From positions 1 through 64,000 of the forward strand of contig JBNKJV010000009.1 of NCBI GenBank assembly GCA_050291465.1: 64,000 nt of DNA. Reading direction: 5' to 3'. Numbering within the stretch: the first letter of the stretch is position 1; the number at the start of each line of letters is the position of its first letter. Origin of the DNA: CBFDBF01 sp050291465 (lineage in GTDB: Bacteria; Pseudomonadota; Gammaproteobacteria; Chromatiales; Chromatiaceae). Position numbers and translations under genes: made by a program. The notes beneath the pieces were generated by a model. That model made no database searches, was not told the DNA's origin, and saw nothing but the letters and a program-made list of their open reading frames with translations. Positions 8,479 through 17,294 of this stretch are shown piece by piece.

Positions 8479-9282
8479 TTAGAAACCCCGCGCCTCTTTT
8501 ATCTGCTCATAGGCCTGGCGAATCTCATGGGTCTTCTGGGCGGCGAGTTTCATCATCTCTTCCGGCAGACCCTTGGCCACCAGTTTATCCGGGTGGTGTT
8601 GACTGAGAAGCCGACGGTAGGCCTTCTTTACCTCCGCATCGCTGCTCTGTGGTGAGACGTTGAGAATGGCGTAGGCATCATCCAGACTGGGGGCGACCGG
8701 TCGTTGCGCCGCCCGCCCTCCGCCACCGGTGTAATGCCGCTCCGCCCGCATCATCTGCTCCAGACTTCGGAACAGCACCTCCGACACCCCGAGGCGATCG
8801 CATATATGCAACAGCAACCGCTCCTCGGCCGGGTCGAAACGACCGTCGGCATAGGCCGCCTGAAGCTGGATTTCCATAAATAGTCTGATCAGGGTTTGGC
8901 GCCCGTGACACTCCCGCCGAAACTGATCAAGCACGTCATTCAGGGGGAAATCCGTCTGCTTCCCCTGATTAAAGAGACGAATCGCCGTCTGTCGCAGCTG
9001 GTGGCCCAGATCCATCTGGTCCATAACCGCCCGCGCCATACTGATTTCATCTTCGGACACCCTGCCGTCCGCCTTGGCCACATGTCCCATAACCGAGAAA
9101 GTGGCGGTAAAAAAAGCGGTCTGTACCCGTTCTCTGGCCCCCGGCTCCAGTCGCTCACTCTGCTGCAGCCCTTCCAGCCCCTTATCCAGATTGTGGCCCA
9201 GCACCGCCCCCAGAAGAGCGCCGAGCGGGCCCCCGAGCATAAACCCGAAGGCACCCCCCAATAACTTCCCCCACCAGCTCAA
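8479..9282 (-). CDS. djlA: Co-chaperone DjlA
   Basis: A 267-residue membrane-anchored J-protein. The N-terminal glycine-rich hydrophobic segment (WGKLLGGAFGFMLGGPLGALLGAVLGHN, shown here in part: LGGPLGALLGAVLG) is the dimerising membrane anchor of DjlA. A TerB-like central domain (AKADGRVSEDEI, YADGRFDPAEERLL) and a C-terminal J domain with the HPD tripeptide in SQHHPDKLV follow. It stimulates DnaK ATPase. Translation probably starts at TTG 9282 with GGAG 7 nt upstream. Length and domain order are normal for the family. Confidence 0.92.
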   Translation of the reverse strand: MSWWGKLLGGAFGFMLGGPLGALLGAVLGHNLDKGLEGLQQSERLEPGARERVQTAFFTATFSVMGHVAKADGRVSEDEISMARAVMDQMDLGHQLRQTAIRLFNQGKQTDFPLNDVLDQFRRECHGRQTLIRLFMEIQLQAAYADGRFDPAEERLLLHICDRLGVSEVLFRSLEQMMRAERHYTGGGGRAAQRPVAPSLDDAYAILNVSPQSSDAEVKKAYRRLLSQHHPDKLVAKGLPEEMMKLAAQKTHEIRQAYEQIKEARGF

Positions 9283-9424
9283 TATCGGTCTCCTGCAACG
9301 GTCAGATTTAAGCAGAATACTGAACCCGCGTCACCACGTCCATTTACCACTGGCATGACAACCGGTTTAGCGCTTAAATTGAAGAAAGCCCCGGCCAATT
9401 TCGTTTCTCGAGGAGAAAAACTGT

Positions 9425-9718
9425 ATGAGTACACCGCCTCCCACCGTAGGCTCCTGGTATCAGAATCTTGAGGGCGAAATCCTGGAAGTGGTTGCCCTGG
9501 ATTTGGAAGAGCAGACCGTGGAGGTGCAGTTTTACGACGGCACCGTCGAGGAGTATGACTTTGATACCTGGGAAGAGCTCGAACTGCGTACCGCCGAACC
9601 CCCGGAAGACTGGTCCGGCTCGTTAGATCTGAGCGGGGATGATTACGGTGTCGATCTCGATCGGCCTGCCGGAGACAGCCACCATAACCCTCTCGACGAC
9701 CTGGATAATAAAGAATAA
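9425..9718 (+). CDS. DUF6763-type small acidic protein
   Basis: A 97-residue, strongly acidic cytoplasmic protein beginning with TVGSWYQNLEGEILEVVALD and a second strand pair VEVQFYDGTVEEYDFDTWEELE. It resembles a small family of unknown function (DUF6763) known from gammaproteobacteria, with a Tudor/SH3-like beta pattern. The C-terminal 40 residues are Asp-rich and probably unstructured. GAGGAG precedes the ATG by 8 nt. No operon partner; the function is unknown. Confidence 0.72.
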   Translation: MSTPPPTVGSWYQNLEGEILEVVALDLEEQTVEVQFYDGTVEEYDFDTWEELELRTAEPPEDWSGSLDLSGDDYGVDLDRPAGDSHHNPLDDLDNKE

Positions 9719-9835
9719 CGGTTATTGAAACCAACATCCTCCCACGATACGCCGCTTGCCTAAAGTTTGCCCCCTTTCAGCCGCTAATAGAGGTGAAGGC
9801 AGGATTCACCACCTTTTCGATTATGAGAGTGCTGT

Positions 9836-10045
9836 ATGGTCACAATACTTGACATGGTAGATGGTAAGTTTCTGCCCAGGAGCGGAAGGCGGGATACCGA
9901 AACCAGGCAAAGAAACGAGTGGCCGGTGGATTCCGCTGTCCCTTCTCCGCAAATACAGCCGCAACCTGTTTCCACCCCTTCCGACATCGGAAAGATGCCG
10001 CCTGATCTGGCAACCATACCGGTAGAAAGATTGCTTAAGAAATAG
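9836..10045 (+). CDS. Small hypothetical protein
   Basis: A possible 69-residue protein starting MVTILDMVDGKFLP and ending PPDLATIPVERLLKK. It is polar and proline-rich in the middle (PSPQIQPQPVS), with no membrane segment or known motif. Only a weak GAGAG ribosome site precedes it. I do not recognise the family. It is retained because the ends look protein-like and the 400-nt space otherwise holds nothing, but it may be spurious. Confidence 0.4.
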   Translation: MVTILDMVDGKFLPRSGRRDTETRQRNEWPVDSAVPSPQIQPQPVSTPSDIGKMPPDLATIPVERLLKK

Positions 10046-10127
10046 GAACGGCTGCTTCCAGGCACCCTGAAACGCACCCAACAGAAGTAATCAGGTCCTT
10101 GCAGGTGAAGGATCGCGCCCCTTCAGT

Positions 10128-13100
10128 TCAGTCCAGCTCCCGTACCACGCGGAAACCGACAGTAGGAAGGCGGGTATCCGCATCAAAGCGGCCGCGCCAG
10201 GTTGAACGCATACTCTCGCCGGGCTTGTTAAAGGCCCCGCCGCGCGCCACTCTTTCACGACACCCTGATTCCACCCAGGCGCTACCGTCTGTAGGCGCAT
10301 CGACATAGTTCGGATGATAACAATCCTGGACCCACTCCCTGACGTTACCGGCGGTATCATGCAATCCATATCCGTTCGGCTTAAAGCTGCCCGTCGGTGC
10401 CGTGGACTTGCTGTCCCATTCACTGCCGCATTCGAAGCAGGCGGCATTGTCTGTGCCGATCTTATAGCCCCACCAGAACAGATCATCACTGCCACCGCGG
10501 GCCGCGTATTCCCATTCCGCCTCCGTGGGCAGACGATAGCGCTTGCCGGTACGTCTGGAAAGCCACTCCGTATAGGCCACCGCGTCGTCCCAGTCTACGT
10601 ATATCACCGGCCGATCGCCGCGGCCCCAGCCGTTGTCATCGGGCAACCTGCGTCCTGTCGCACTGGCGAATTTGTCATACTCTTCAAAGGTGACCTCATT
10701 GCGACTGATGGCGAAATCACTCACCACAACCTTGTGCGTGGGTTGCTCGTTGACCTGCAACTGATCGCGATCGCTACCCATGGTGAACTCCCCGCCGGAC
10801 ATCTTCAGCATGACCGGTCCTTCTCTCACATCGCGTAGCACCGTGCCCGCTGCGGGCGCGGCTTTGCCTTCCGTTAGCCCCTGTCCTGTTCCCTCCTGGC
10901 CGGAAGAAGAGTCGCCTTCCAGAGGCGCCCGCTCTACCGCCACCACCGGAGTATCTTCCGCCTGCTGCGTTGCAAACATCCCTTTCCCGCCTTCAATCAG
11001 CAGGGATACCAGCTCTCCCTTGCCGGAATAGATCGCCACCCCTTCCAGCAATCCGAACAGCGCTACAACTCCCAGCAGAAGCAGCTTCGACCGCGAAATC
11101 GGGGTCCGCTCCCGGCGCTTTTTCTTGCGGGGAAAATGTTCCGCTGACGGTGTTCCCTGAACAAGGTTGTCCGGGAAATTCCCGTATACGGTAATCTCTT
11201 CCAACTGATGTTGCAGATCATACAGGGCTTCCTCCACCTGAGAGCGTGCCTCTTCCGCTTCCCGGAGGTTGGATTCCTGCGCTTCCACTTCGGCATGAAC
11301 CTGGTCCAGCTCAAGTCTCAGTTGGTCGATCTGTGAATCCCTGTCTTCAACAGCATCTTCCAGGTGCCGCCGCTCGATATCGGCCCGTGCCAACTCCTGC
11401 TTCCGTTTTTCCAGTGATCGCTGCAGTTCAACAAGTTCCTGCCGGTCTGCTTCCTTGACCGTGTGTGTCTGCTGACTCCCTTCTCTGGCCTCGTCCAGCT
11501 GCGCTTTCAGAACATGCAATTCCTCTTCGGCCTGGGTTCGCACCAGCTCCAATTCGGCTCTGAGCGCTGCCATCTCCTCGGCATCCGCTTCACCCCCCTG
11601 CCGCAGCATTGCTTCCTTTTCCGACCTGGAACGCAGTTCTTCATGCTGTCCCTGCAGCTCTCTCACCCGCCCCTCCGCCGCCAGAAGTTCCTGCTTCAGA
11701 GTACTTAGCTCCTCACTCTGCCGACCACTCTTTTCCTCCAGCTCCAGCACCCGCTTCTGTTCCCGCTCGTGGCTTCGGTCCGCCTCCTCCAGGGCGGCAC
11801 TCAATGAGTGCAGTTCCGCCTCCAGCTCCTTGTTACGGGCCTCGAGTTCGCCCGAGCGATCTTCAGCGGAAGCGGTCTCAATCCTGCCGCGCAATTCCTC
11901 AATTTCCTGGCTAAGCTGCTGAACACGCGCTTCCGCGGCCGCCCCCCGTTGCGCCGCCTCCTCCAGTGCACGGTCTCTGGACTGAATTTCCGAAACCTGC
12001 TGTTCATTTGCCTTCTGCAGCTCGGCAACCCTGTTACCCACCTCATCTCTATTGCGAGTTGTTTCCGCCAGGGCTTGTTTGAGAGACTGAAACTCTCCCG
12101 CCATTTTGGCCTGATTGGACCCTTCCTGCTGAAGTGAGGCCAGGGTTTTGGTCAGCCGCTCCCGCTCTTCCTCCAGGCCCTTTACACGTTCCCTGGCCTC
12201 CGCCAAAGCCGACTGCTGTCCGGCCTTTTCCTGATCGGCGGTTGAGGCTGCTTGCCGCAACTGCTCCAGCTCCGCAACCAACCGGGACTGCTCCTGTTGC
12301 AAAGCCTCACGTTCGGACTGCACTGTTTGCAGTTTCCCGGCGTTTTCCTGCTCCAGTTCATTAAGCTTTTTCAGCAGCTCTTCCCGCTCCCGGCTGGCGG
12401 CATTCAACGCCTCCCGTTGCTGCGCCAATTCAGCGGCCAGCTGTGACCGCTCCTGCTGCAGCACATGCAGTTGCTGGTTGTCCCTGTCCGCTTCCCCGCT
12501 CTTCTGCTGTTCCAGCGCCCCGGTCAGTTCCTCCAGTCGGCGCCGCAGTTCCGCCCGCTCTCGATCGGCTACCGCAATCGCTTCCTGCTTCTGTTCCAAC
12601 TCCACTTTCAGCTTCGACTGTTCCTGCTGCAGACCTTGTTGCTGTTTCTGTGCCTCCTCGAGTTGACGAGACCGCTCCTGGATCTCATTCACGGCGGACT
12701 GATAACGAGTCTCTTTATCTGTATCGCCGCTCTGCAACCGCTCCAGTTCAGCGCTCAGTTCCGATTGCTTCTGTTGCAGGGCGTTGCGCTCGGTTTCGAG
12801 CGTTCCCAACTTCTGACCCTGCTCCTGCGCTTCCGATCGGGCTTGCTCCAGCTTCTGTTTTAGAAGTTCCGTTTCCTTCTGCAACTGAAGCAGAGTCGCC
12901 TGTTCGCTTTTCCGTTGATTCTCCGATCCGGCAAGGGCCTGCTGGCTGCTCTCCAGGGAATGTTTCAGTTCCTTGAGTTCCGAAAGCCATTGCGCCTCCA
13001 CGTCCTTCTTTTCGCTCTCCAGCTTCTTGAGCTTCAGAGCGAGCCCTTGAACCTGCGCCTCCGCCTTTGCCAACTTCTTCGAGTCCTGACCTTCCCGCTC

Positions 13101-14258
13101 GAAACTTTCGCTCTCGGTCACCTCATCCTCCGGATGAAGCGTGATCACTTTTGCCCCGGCCGCTTTCTCCAGGGCGTCTGACGGAGCGGCATTCAAACCA
13201 CCACCTAGCACCGCAACTTCGAAACCGAGATTGATCAGAAGGAAGGCGGCCGTGGCGCTGTACTGACCGGTATCACAATAAGCGATGTAGAACTGATCGG
13301 GTGCCAGGCTGGAGGCCTGATAACGAATGTTATTAACCGGCAGATTGATACTGCCCGGGATATGCCCTTGTTCGTACACCTCCAGAGGACGCACATCCAG
13401 CCATTTGGCACCGGCGCGCACCCTGGCACTGGCATCCTCATAGGAAAGACTCTTGGCCAGGGGGCGTTTAACGAACTCGATAAAATCTTCTTTACTGAGA
13501 CGCAGCAACATGCCGTCCGTCATCATGGTGACGGAGCAGCTTCGGGGGCTGTCGGAGAGCAGCGCCTCTTCTCCAAAACTGTCGCCGGGCCCCAACTCAC
13601 CAACCTCTACCGGATCGGCGCCCTGATCCTGCCGGGTTACGCTGCAATGTCCCCGGTGGATAAGATAGAAATAATCGCCTTCACCTCCCTGCCTGATGAT
13701 CTCCTGGTGTTTCTTCGCCTCTACCTCCTCCATGCGCATCATCACGCTCTGAATATTGGAAGCCGGGATCTGCTGAAATACCCTGGACTGGAGCAGCTGC
13801 GTCATCCAGTCATCACCGGATTCGCCGTCGAGCTCCGTGACGTGGTACTCCTCATTGCCCGCTTTCGCCAGAAGATCACTGAGGCGGCGATTATCGATTA
13901 ACACAAACTCGGTGGGACTCAATGCGCGCGCGGAATTCTTGCGCGGGATCTGGTGGGCTATGGGAAAACGTGCGGTATTACTGCCCGCAACCACCGTATC
14001 GACTTCCTTGCCGTCCAGCAACAACGCGACCTTTCCCGAAAGCAGGTAAACGTTCAGGTATTCCGTGTCCCCCTGCCGGAACAGATATTGGCCTTTTTTC
14101 AGCTCCTCAAAGCGCGCATGCTGAAGCAGCTGCTCCAGGTCCTCCTCCGGAAGCAGATTAAGCGGAACCAGCTTTTTCAGGAGTTGCTTCTTATCCCGTG
14201 ACGAAGCCATCCCGAAATTCGTCTTTTTTCTGGAAGCCAAATCTTTACGCTTTAACAT
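10128..14258 (-). CDS. CNB-CNB-rhodanese-coiled coil-TM-SUMF1/FGE-like fusion protein
   Basis: A 1376-residue multidomain protein. Residues 30-140 form a cyclic-nucleotide-binding-like domain with a degenerate pocket. Residues 150-265 form a second one with an almost canonical phosphate-binding cassette (FGEEALLSDSPRSCSV, Arg239). Residues 268-365 are a rhodanese domain with Cys328 in the loop YCDTGQYS. Residues 390-1040 are a Glu/Gln/Leu-rich coiled coil. A basic stretch (RKKKRRER) precedes one transmembrane helix at about 1058-1078, then a Ser/Gly linker and a SUMF1/FGE-like domain (1155-1376; GGEFTMGS, LPTEAEWEYAARGG, AGNVREW, GFRVV). The topology implies a cytosolic sensor side and a periplasmic enzyme-like side. 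The FGE catalytic Cys pair is absent, so sulfatase maturation is unlikely. The ATG at 14258 has a poor ribosome site; Met17 (MASSRDKK) is an alternative start. Ligand and role are unknown. Confidence 0.88.
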   Translation of the reverse strand: MLKRKDLASRKKTNFGMASSRDKKQLLKKLVPLNLLPEEDLEQLLQHARFEELKKGQYLFRQGDTEYLNVYLLSGKVALLLDGKEVDTVVAGSNTARFPIAHQIPRKNSARALSPTEFVLIDNRRLSDLLAKAGNEEYHVTELDGESGDDWMTQLLQSRVFQQIPASNIQSVMMRMEEVEAKKHQEIIRQGGEGDYFYLIHRGHCSVTRQDQGADPVEVGELGPGDSFGEEALLSDSPRSCSVTMMTDGMLLRLSKEDFIEFVKRPLAKSLSYEDASARVRAGAKWLDVRPLEVYEQGHIPGSINLPVNNIRYQASSLAPDQFYIAYCDTGQYSATAAFLLINLGFEVAVLGGGLNAAPSDALEKAAGAKVITLHPEDEVTESESFEREGQDSKKLAKAEAQVQGLALKLKKLESEKKDVEAQWLSELKELKHSLESSQQALAGSENQRKSEQATLLQLQKETELLKQKLEQARSEAQEQGQKLGTLETERNALQQKQSELSAELERLQSGDTDKETRYQSAVNEIQERSRQLEEAQKQQQGLQQEQSKLKVELEQKQEAIAVADRERAELRRRLEELTGALEQQKSGEADRDNQQLHVLQQERSQLAAELAQQREALNAASREREELLKKLNELEQENAGKLQTVQSEREALQQEQSRLVAELEQLRQAASTADQEKAGQQSALAEARERVKGLEEERERLTKTLASLQQEGSNQAKMAGEFQSLKQALAETTRNRDEVGNRVAELQKANEQQVSEIQSRDRALEEAAQRGAAAEARVQQLSQEIEELRGRIETASAEDRSGELEARNKELEAELHSLSAALEEADRSHEREQKRVLELEEKSGRQSEELSTLKQELLAAEGRVRELQGQHEELRSRSEKEAMLRQGGEADAEEMAALRAELELVRTQAEEELHVLKAQLDEAREGSQQTHTVKEADRQELVELQRSLEKRKQELARADIERRHLEDAVEDRDSQIDQLRLELDQVHAEVEAQESNLREAEEARSQVEEALYDLQHQLEEITVYGNFPDNLVQGTPSAEHFPRKKKRRERTPISRSKLLLLGVVALFGLLEGVAIYSGKGELVSLLIEGGKGMFATQQAEDTPVVAVERAPLEGDSSSGQEGTGQGLTEGKAAPAAGTVLRDVREGPVMLKMSGGEFTMGSDRDQLQVNEQPTHKVVVSDFAISRNEVTFEEYDKFASATGRRLPDDNGWGRGDRPVIYVDWDDAVAYTEWLSRRTGKRYRLPTEAEWEYAARGGSDDLFWWGYKIGTDNAACFECGSEWDSKSTAPTGSFKPNGYGLHDTAGNVREWVQDCYHPNYVDAPTDGSAWVESGCRERVARGGAFNKPGESMRSTWRGRFDADTRLPTVGFRVVRELD

Positions 14259-14493
14259 GTGATGGGAAAAGAAAACCCTAATACTTCATAGAGCTAGCTA
14301 CAATACTTATAGCGTCATCTGATGCCCAGAACTTGAATCCTGTCCCATCTTTTCCCTACATCCGTCCCTGCCGATGTCTAAAGTGCGCTTCTCCCGCCGG
14401 GAAAATCGCCACAATACGCTGGAATTAACGAGTATAGTCCCATCTGAGACTTTAAGCGCCAAAAAGCGGGTATGTTATGGGGGAATTCCGCAC
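14259..14493. other. Divergent intergenic region
   Basis: This space separates the fusion gene (minus) from the gamma-glutamyltransferase homologue (plus). TATAGT at about 14433 could be a -10 for the rightward gene, but no convincing -35 is seen. The 40 codons open in frame upstream of 14494 lack a family match and are treated as non-coding. Confidence 0.4.
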
Positions 14494-16053
14494 GTGAATA
14501 AATCCCTGGGAGTAGTAGCTGCGGGCCATCCGGTCACGGCCGGAGCAGCAGCCAGGATACTCAAAGAGGGTGGAAACGCCTTTGATGCCGCACTGGCCTC
14601 ACTGTTCGCCAGTTGTGTGGCGGAGCCCGTTCTTTCCTCCCTGGGGGGCGGAGGATTTCTGCTTGCGCGCTCCATCGATTCGCCACCCGCGCTCTATGAC
14701 TTCTTTGCACACACACCGGCCTCCAGACCGCCCGAAGAGGAAATCGACCTCTATCCGATCATGGCTGACTTCGGCACCGCCCAACAGGAGTTCCATATCG
14801 GTTTGGGTTCCATAGCGGTTCCGGGCGTGGTTCGGGGAATCTTCCGGATTCATCGGGAGCTCTGCACCCTGCCACTCAGGGTGATCGTCGACCCGGCTCG
14901 GGAAGCAGCCATGGACGGCGTGCGTATAAACAGTCTGCAGCACTACATATCGAATATCGTCTCTCCCATTATCTACTCATCCCCGGAAGCACTGCGCTTA
15001 TTTTCCAGCGGCACCGCCCCCGACCGGCTCGCGCGGGAGAACGAGACCGTGCGCCACCCCGACCTGGCCGCGGTATTCGATGCTCTGATAGACGAAGGGG
15101 AAGATCTGTTCTATCGGGGAGAGTTGGGGCAAAGACTGATAAAAGACTGCAGACAAAGGGGCGGCTGTCTGTTACCGGCCGACCTGGAACAGTACCAGGT
15201 CATCGTCAGAGAACCGCTATCAATCAACTACCACCACGCAAAACTATTGACCAATCCACCGCCCTCCCTCGGGGGCACTCTGATCGCCTTCACCTTATCT
15301 CTGCTGGAAAAGAGCAGACTCGGCACCTTGCAGCCACACGGGTCTGAGCACCTGGTGTTGCTGGCACACGCCATGCGTCTGACGCAGCAACTGCGCAACG
15401 AGCATTACGTGGACCTGGATCTGGATGACGAGACTGGTCGCCGCCTCTTGAGCGAGCCCTTTCTCGAGCCCTATTGGCAAATCCTGCGGGAACACGCAAC
15501 GTTCTCCCGCGGCACCACTCAGATAAGCATTGCCGATAACGCCGGCAATCTCGCATCCATGACATTGTCAAACGGCGAAGGCTGTGGGTATGTACTTCCA
15601 GGAACCGGAATTATGTTAAACAACATGCTTGGTGAAGAGGACATCAACCCCCACGGCTTCAATCGCTGGCCGTTGAATCGGCGAATCTCCTCGATGATGT
15701 CTCCCAGCCTGGTGTTCCTGCCGGACGGTGGAACTATCGCAACCGGCTCCGGCGGGTCCAACCGTATTCGCAGCGCCATTCTCCAGGTGTTGATAAACCT
15801 GATCGATTTTGGATTAAGCGTGGAGGAGGCGGTGGAAATGCCCCGTATTCATTTCGAATCCGGACTTCTCAACCTGGAACAGGGGATTCCCGACCTGACA
15901 CAGGGGAAACTAACGACCGAATTCGACCGGTGTCACTTCTGGCGGGAGAAAAATCTTTTTTTCGGAGGCGCTCACACGGTCATGAGAGATGGCCAGGGGG
16001 AATTAAGCGGGCATGGAGACAGTCGCCGGGGCGGAATATCCATTCGTGTATAG
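14494..16053 (+). CDS. Gamma-glutamyltransferase family protein (Ntn hydrolase)
   Basis: A 519-residue gamma-glutamyltranspeptidase homologue. The start is GTG 14494 (M-N-K-S-L-G-V-V-A-A-G-H-P) after GGGGGA. Family features include ILKEGGNAFDAALA, LSSLGGGGFLLA and the autoprocessing threonine in RGTTQISIADNAGN (Thr341 or Thr342), then the acceptor region NNMLGEEDINP and GSGGSNRIRSA. It is somewhat shorter than the 550-580 residues of typical GGT, and no signal peptide is visible, so it would stay cytoplasmic, unlike periplasmic GGT. GSGGS replaces the usual GSPGG oxyanion motif, so substrate could differ from glutathione. It is divergent from the large fusion gene. Confidence 0.8.
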   Translation: MNKSLGVVAAGHPVTAGAAARILKEGGNAFDAALASLFASCVAEPVLSSLGGGGFLLARSIDSPPALYDFFAHTPASRPPEEEIDLYPIMADFGTAQQEFHIGLGSIAVPGVVRGIFRIHRELCTLPLRVIVDPAREAAMDGVRINSLQHYISNIVSPIIYSSPEALRLFSSGTAPDRLARENETVRHPDLAAVFDALIDEGEDLFYRGELGQRLIKDCRQRGGCLLPADLEQYQVIVREPLSINYHHAKLLTNPPPSLGGTLIAFTLSLLEKSRLGTLQPHGSEHLVLLAHAMRLTQQLRNEHYVDLDLDDETGRRLLSEPFLEPYWQILREHATFSRGTTQISIADNAGNLASMTLSNGEGCGYVLPGTGIMLNNMLGEEDINPHGFNRWPLNRRISSMMSPSLVFLPDGGTIATGSGGSNRIRSAILQVLINLIDFGLSVEEAVEMPRIHFESGLLNLEQGIPDLTQGKLTTEFDRCHFWREKNLFFGGAHTVMRDGQGELSGHGDSRRGGISIRV

Positions 16054-16230
16054 ACCCGGATAACTTTCGCGCACAAAAAGCTCCGCCTTCCCGCGTGGGA
16101 CACATCATTTTCATCCTTCACACACCCCTATAAAACTCACGTTTATTTTCGTTGTATTTGTCTCTTTTGAAATTTCCAAATTGTGCTATTGTTACGCCTT
16201 CGAATTTTCCATTAACTCCAGGAGTCAACG

Positions 16231-16629
16231 ATGGCTGTAAAAAAGAAAGCCGCCAAAAAGACCGTTAAGAAAAAAACTGCTGCAAAAAAAGCACCGGCAG
16301 CAGTAAAGCTTAAGTCCATTACCACCAAGCAGACCAAAACTCAGATCCTGCAGGCTGTCGCCGAAGAAACCGGCCTGACTCGCAAACAGGTAACCGAGGT
16401 GTTTGGTTCGCTTGGCAATCTTATTCAGCGGCACATGCAAAAACGCGGCTCCGGAGAATTCACCATCCCGGAAACCGGGGTAAAAGTTCGTCGGGTACGT
16501 AAACCCGCACGCAAAGCGCGCATGGGACGCAACCCTGCAACGGGCGAAACCATCAAGATCGCCGCCAAACCTGCTTCTACGGTAGTAAAGGTAACGGCGC
16601 TGAAATCGCTGAAAGATACGGTTAAATAA
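16231..16629 (+). CDS. HU-family DNA-binding protein with lysine-rich N-terminal tail
   Basis: A 132-residue nucleoid protein. The first 30 residues are a Lys/Ala tail (VKKKAAKKTVKKKTAAKKAP) like eukaryotic histone H1 tails and bacterial AlgP-type proteins. Residues 33-130 are an HU/IHF-like fold with TKTQILQAVAEETGLTRKQV for the helical body, PETGVKVRRVRKPARKARMGRNPATGE for the DNA-binding arm and IKIAAKP for the last strand. AGGAG lies 9 nt before the ATG. Single gene ending at a strong hairpin. The tail probably adds non-specific DNA compaction. Confidence 0.85.
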   Translation: MAVKKKAAKKTVKKKTAAKKAPAAVKLKSITTKQTKTQILQAVAEETGLTRKQVTEVFGSLGNLIQRHMQKRGSGEFTIPETGVKVRRVRKPARKARMGRNPATGETIKIAAKPASTVVKVTALKSLKDTVK

Positions 16630-16643
16630 ACCGCGCTCGCTGC

Positions 16644-16664
16644 GGCACCGTCTTCGACGGTGCC
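16644..16664. terminator. Hairpin between convergent HU-like and protease genes
   Basis: A perfect 8-bp stem GGCACCGT/ACGGTGCC with loop CTTCG, 15 nt after the HU-like stop and 14 nt from the facing stop. There is no T-run, so it may serve both directions as a structured 3' end. Confidence 0.6.
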
Positions 16665-16677
16665 CCGGATCCGGCTC

Positions 16678-17220
16678 TCACTCGCCGGGATACTGCCGTA
16701 AAATCATGGTGTCACCACGCTGCACCATCTCCAGCCTTTTCAAAAAGCTCATACCGAGAAGAACCTCCTCGCTATCCATACGATTGATAATGGAGGCGCG
16801 CACGTCCTGAACGGCTATATCCCCGAGGGCAACCCGATTCAGGCGGGTCAAACTGGACCGCACGGTCCCGGCGGCAGTCTGACTCATCACCGTCGCCCCG
16901 CCTTTAAGCCCCAACTGTTCCGCCAGCCTGCCCGACAAAGCGACATCGGTGGCGCCGGTATCAAGCAGAAAAGTAACTGTGTGGCCATTTATTGTGCCGC
17001 TGGCGACGTAGTGTCCCGCACGATTCCGTTTCAGCACCACCTCTTTCACGCCCTGGGAATCCATAACCGACTGCACATTGCGATTCGGATTATTCTCCCG
17101 TTCCAGGACGGATTGAAAAAACAGGGTAAGCAGTACTAACCCGAGTATCCAGGCCGCCAGGAACATATACCTGCCCAGCTTTGAGACTGAATCACGCTTT
17201 AGTTCTTTGTCTTGTTCCAT
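16678..17220 (-). CDS. Membrane-anchored retropepsin-like aspartic protease (TIGR02281-type)
   Basis: A 180-residue single-pass protein starting MEQDKELKRDS at 17220 with GGAG just upstream. The open frame extends 18 codons earlier but over the terminator of the next gene, so it is trimmed. A transmembrane helix (about 19-38, FLAAWILGLVLLTLFF) places residues 40-180 in the periplasm. The clan AA fold has the catalytic FLLDTGATDVAL (Asp87) and the flap/second half TRLNRVALGDIAVQDVRA, LLGMSFLKRLEM. Such small retropepsin-like proteins act as dimers. The natural substrate is unknown. It follows the 612-residue gene but is separated from it by a terminator. Confidence 0.82.
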   Translation of the reverse strand: MEQDKELKRDSVSKLGRYMFLAAWILGLVLLTLFFQSVLERENNPNRNVQSVMDSQGVKEVVLKRNRAGHYVASGTINGHTVTFLLDTGATDVALSGRLAEQLGLKGGATVMSQTAAGTVRSSLTRLNRVALGDIAVQDVRASIINRMDSEEVLLGMSFLKRLEMVQRGDTMILRQYPGE

Positions 17221-17230
17221 AGGACTCCAC

Positions 17231-17261
17231 AAAAACAACGAGGCCGGGCATAGGCCCGGCC
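17231..17261 (-). terminator. Intrinsic terminator of the 612-residue gene
   Basis: On the minus strand the stem GGCCGGGC/GCCCGGCC with loop CTAT is followed by TCGTTGTTTTTG. It lies 34 nt after the stop at 17295 and just before the protease start. Confidence 0.8.
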
Positions 17262-17294
17262 CTCCTGTCTTCACCTGTTTTTATATAGGTTGGC

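Noticed and set aside
14374..14493. Upstream 40-codon extension of the gamma-glutamyltransferase frame
   Set aside because: Homologues begin near GVVAAGHP, and a GGGGGA site precedes GTG 14494. The extension covers promoter-like DNA.
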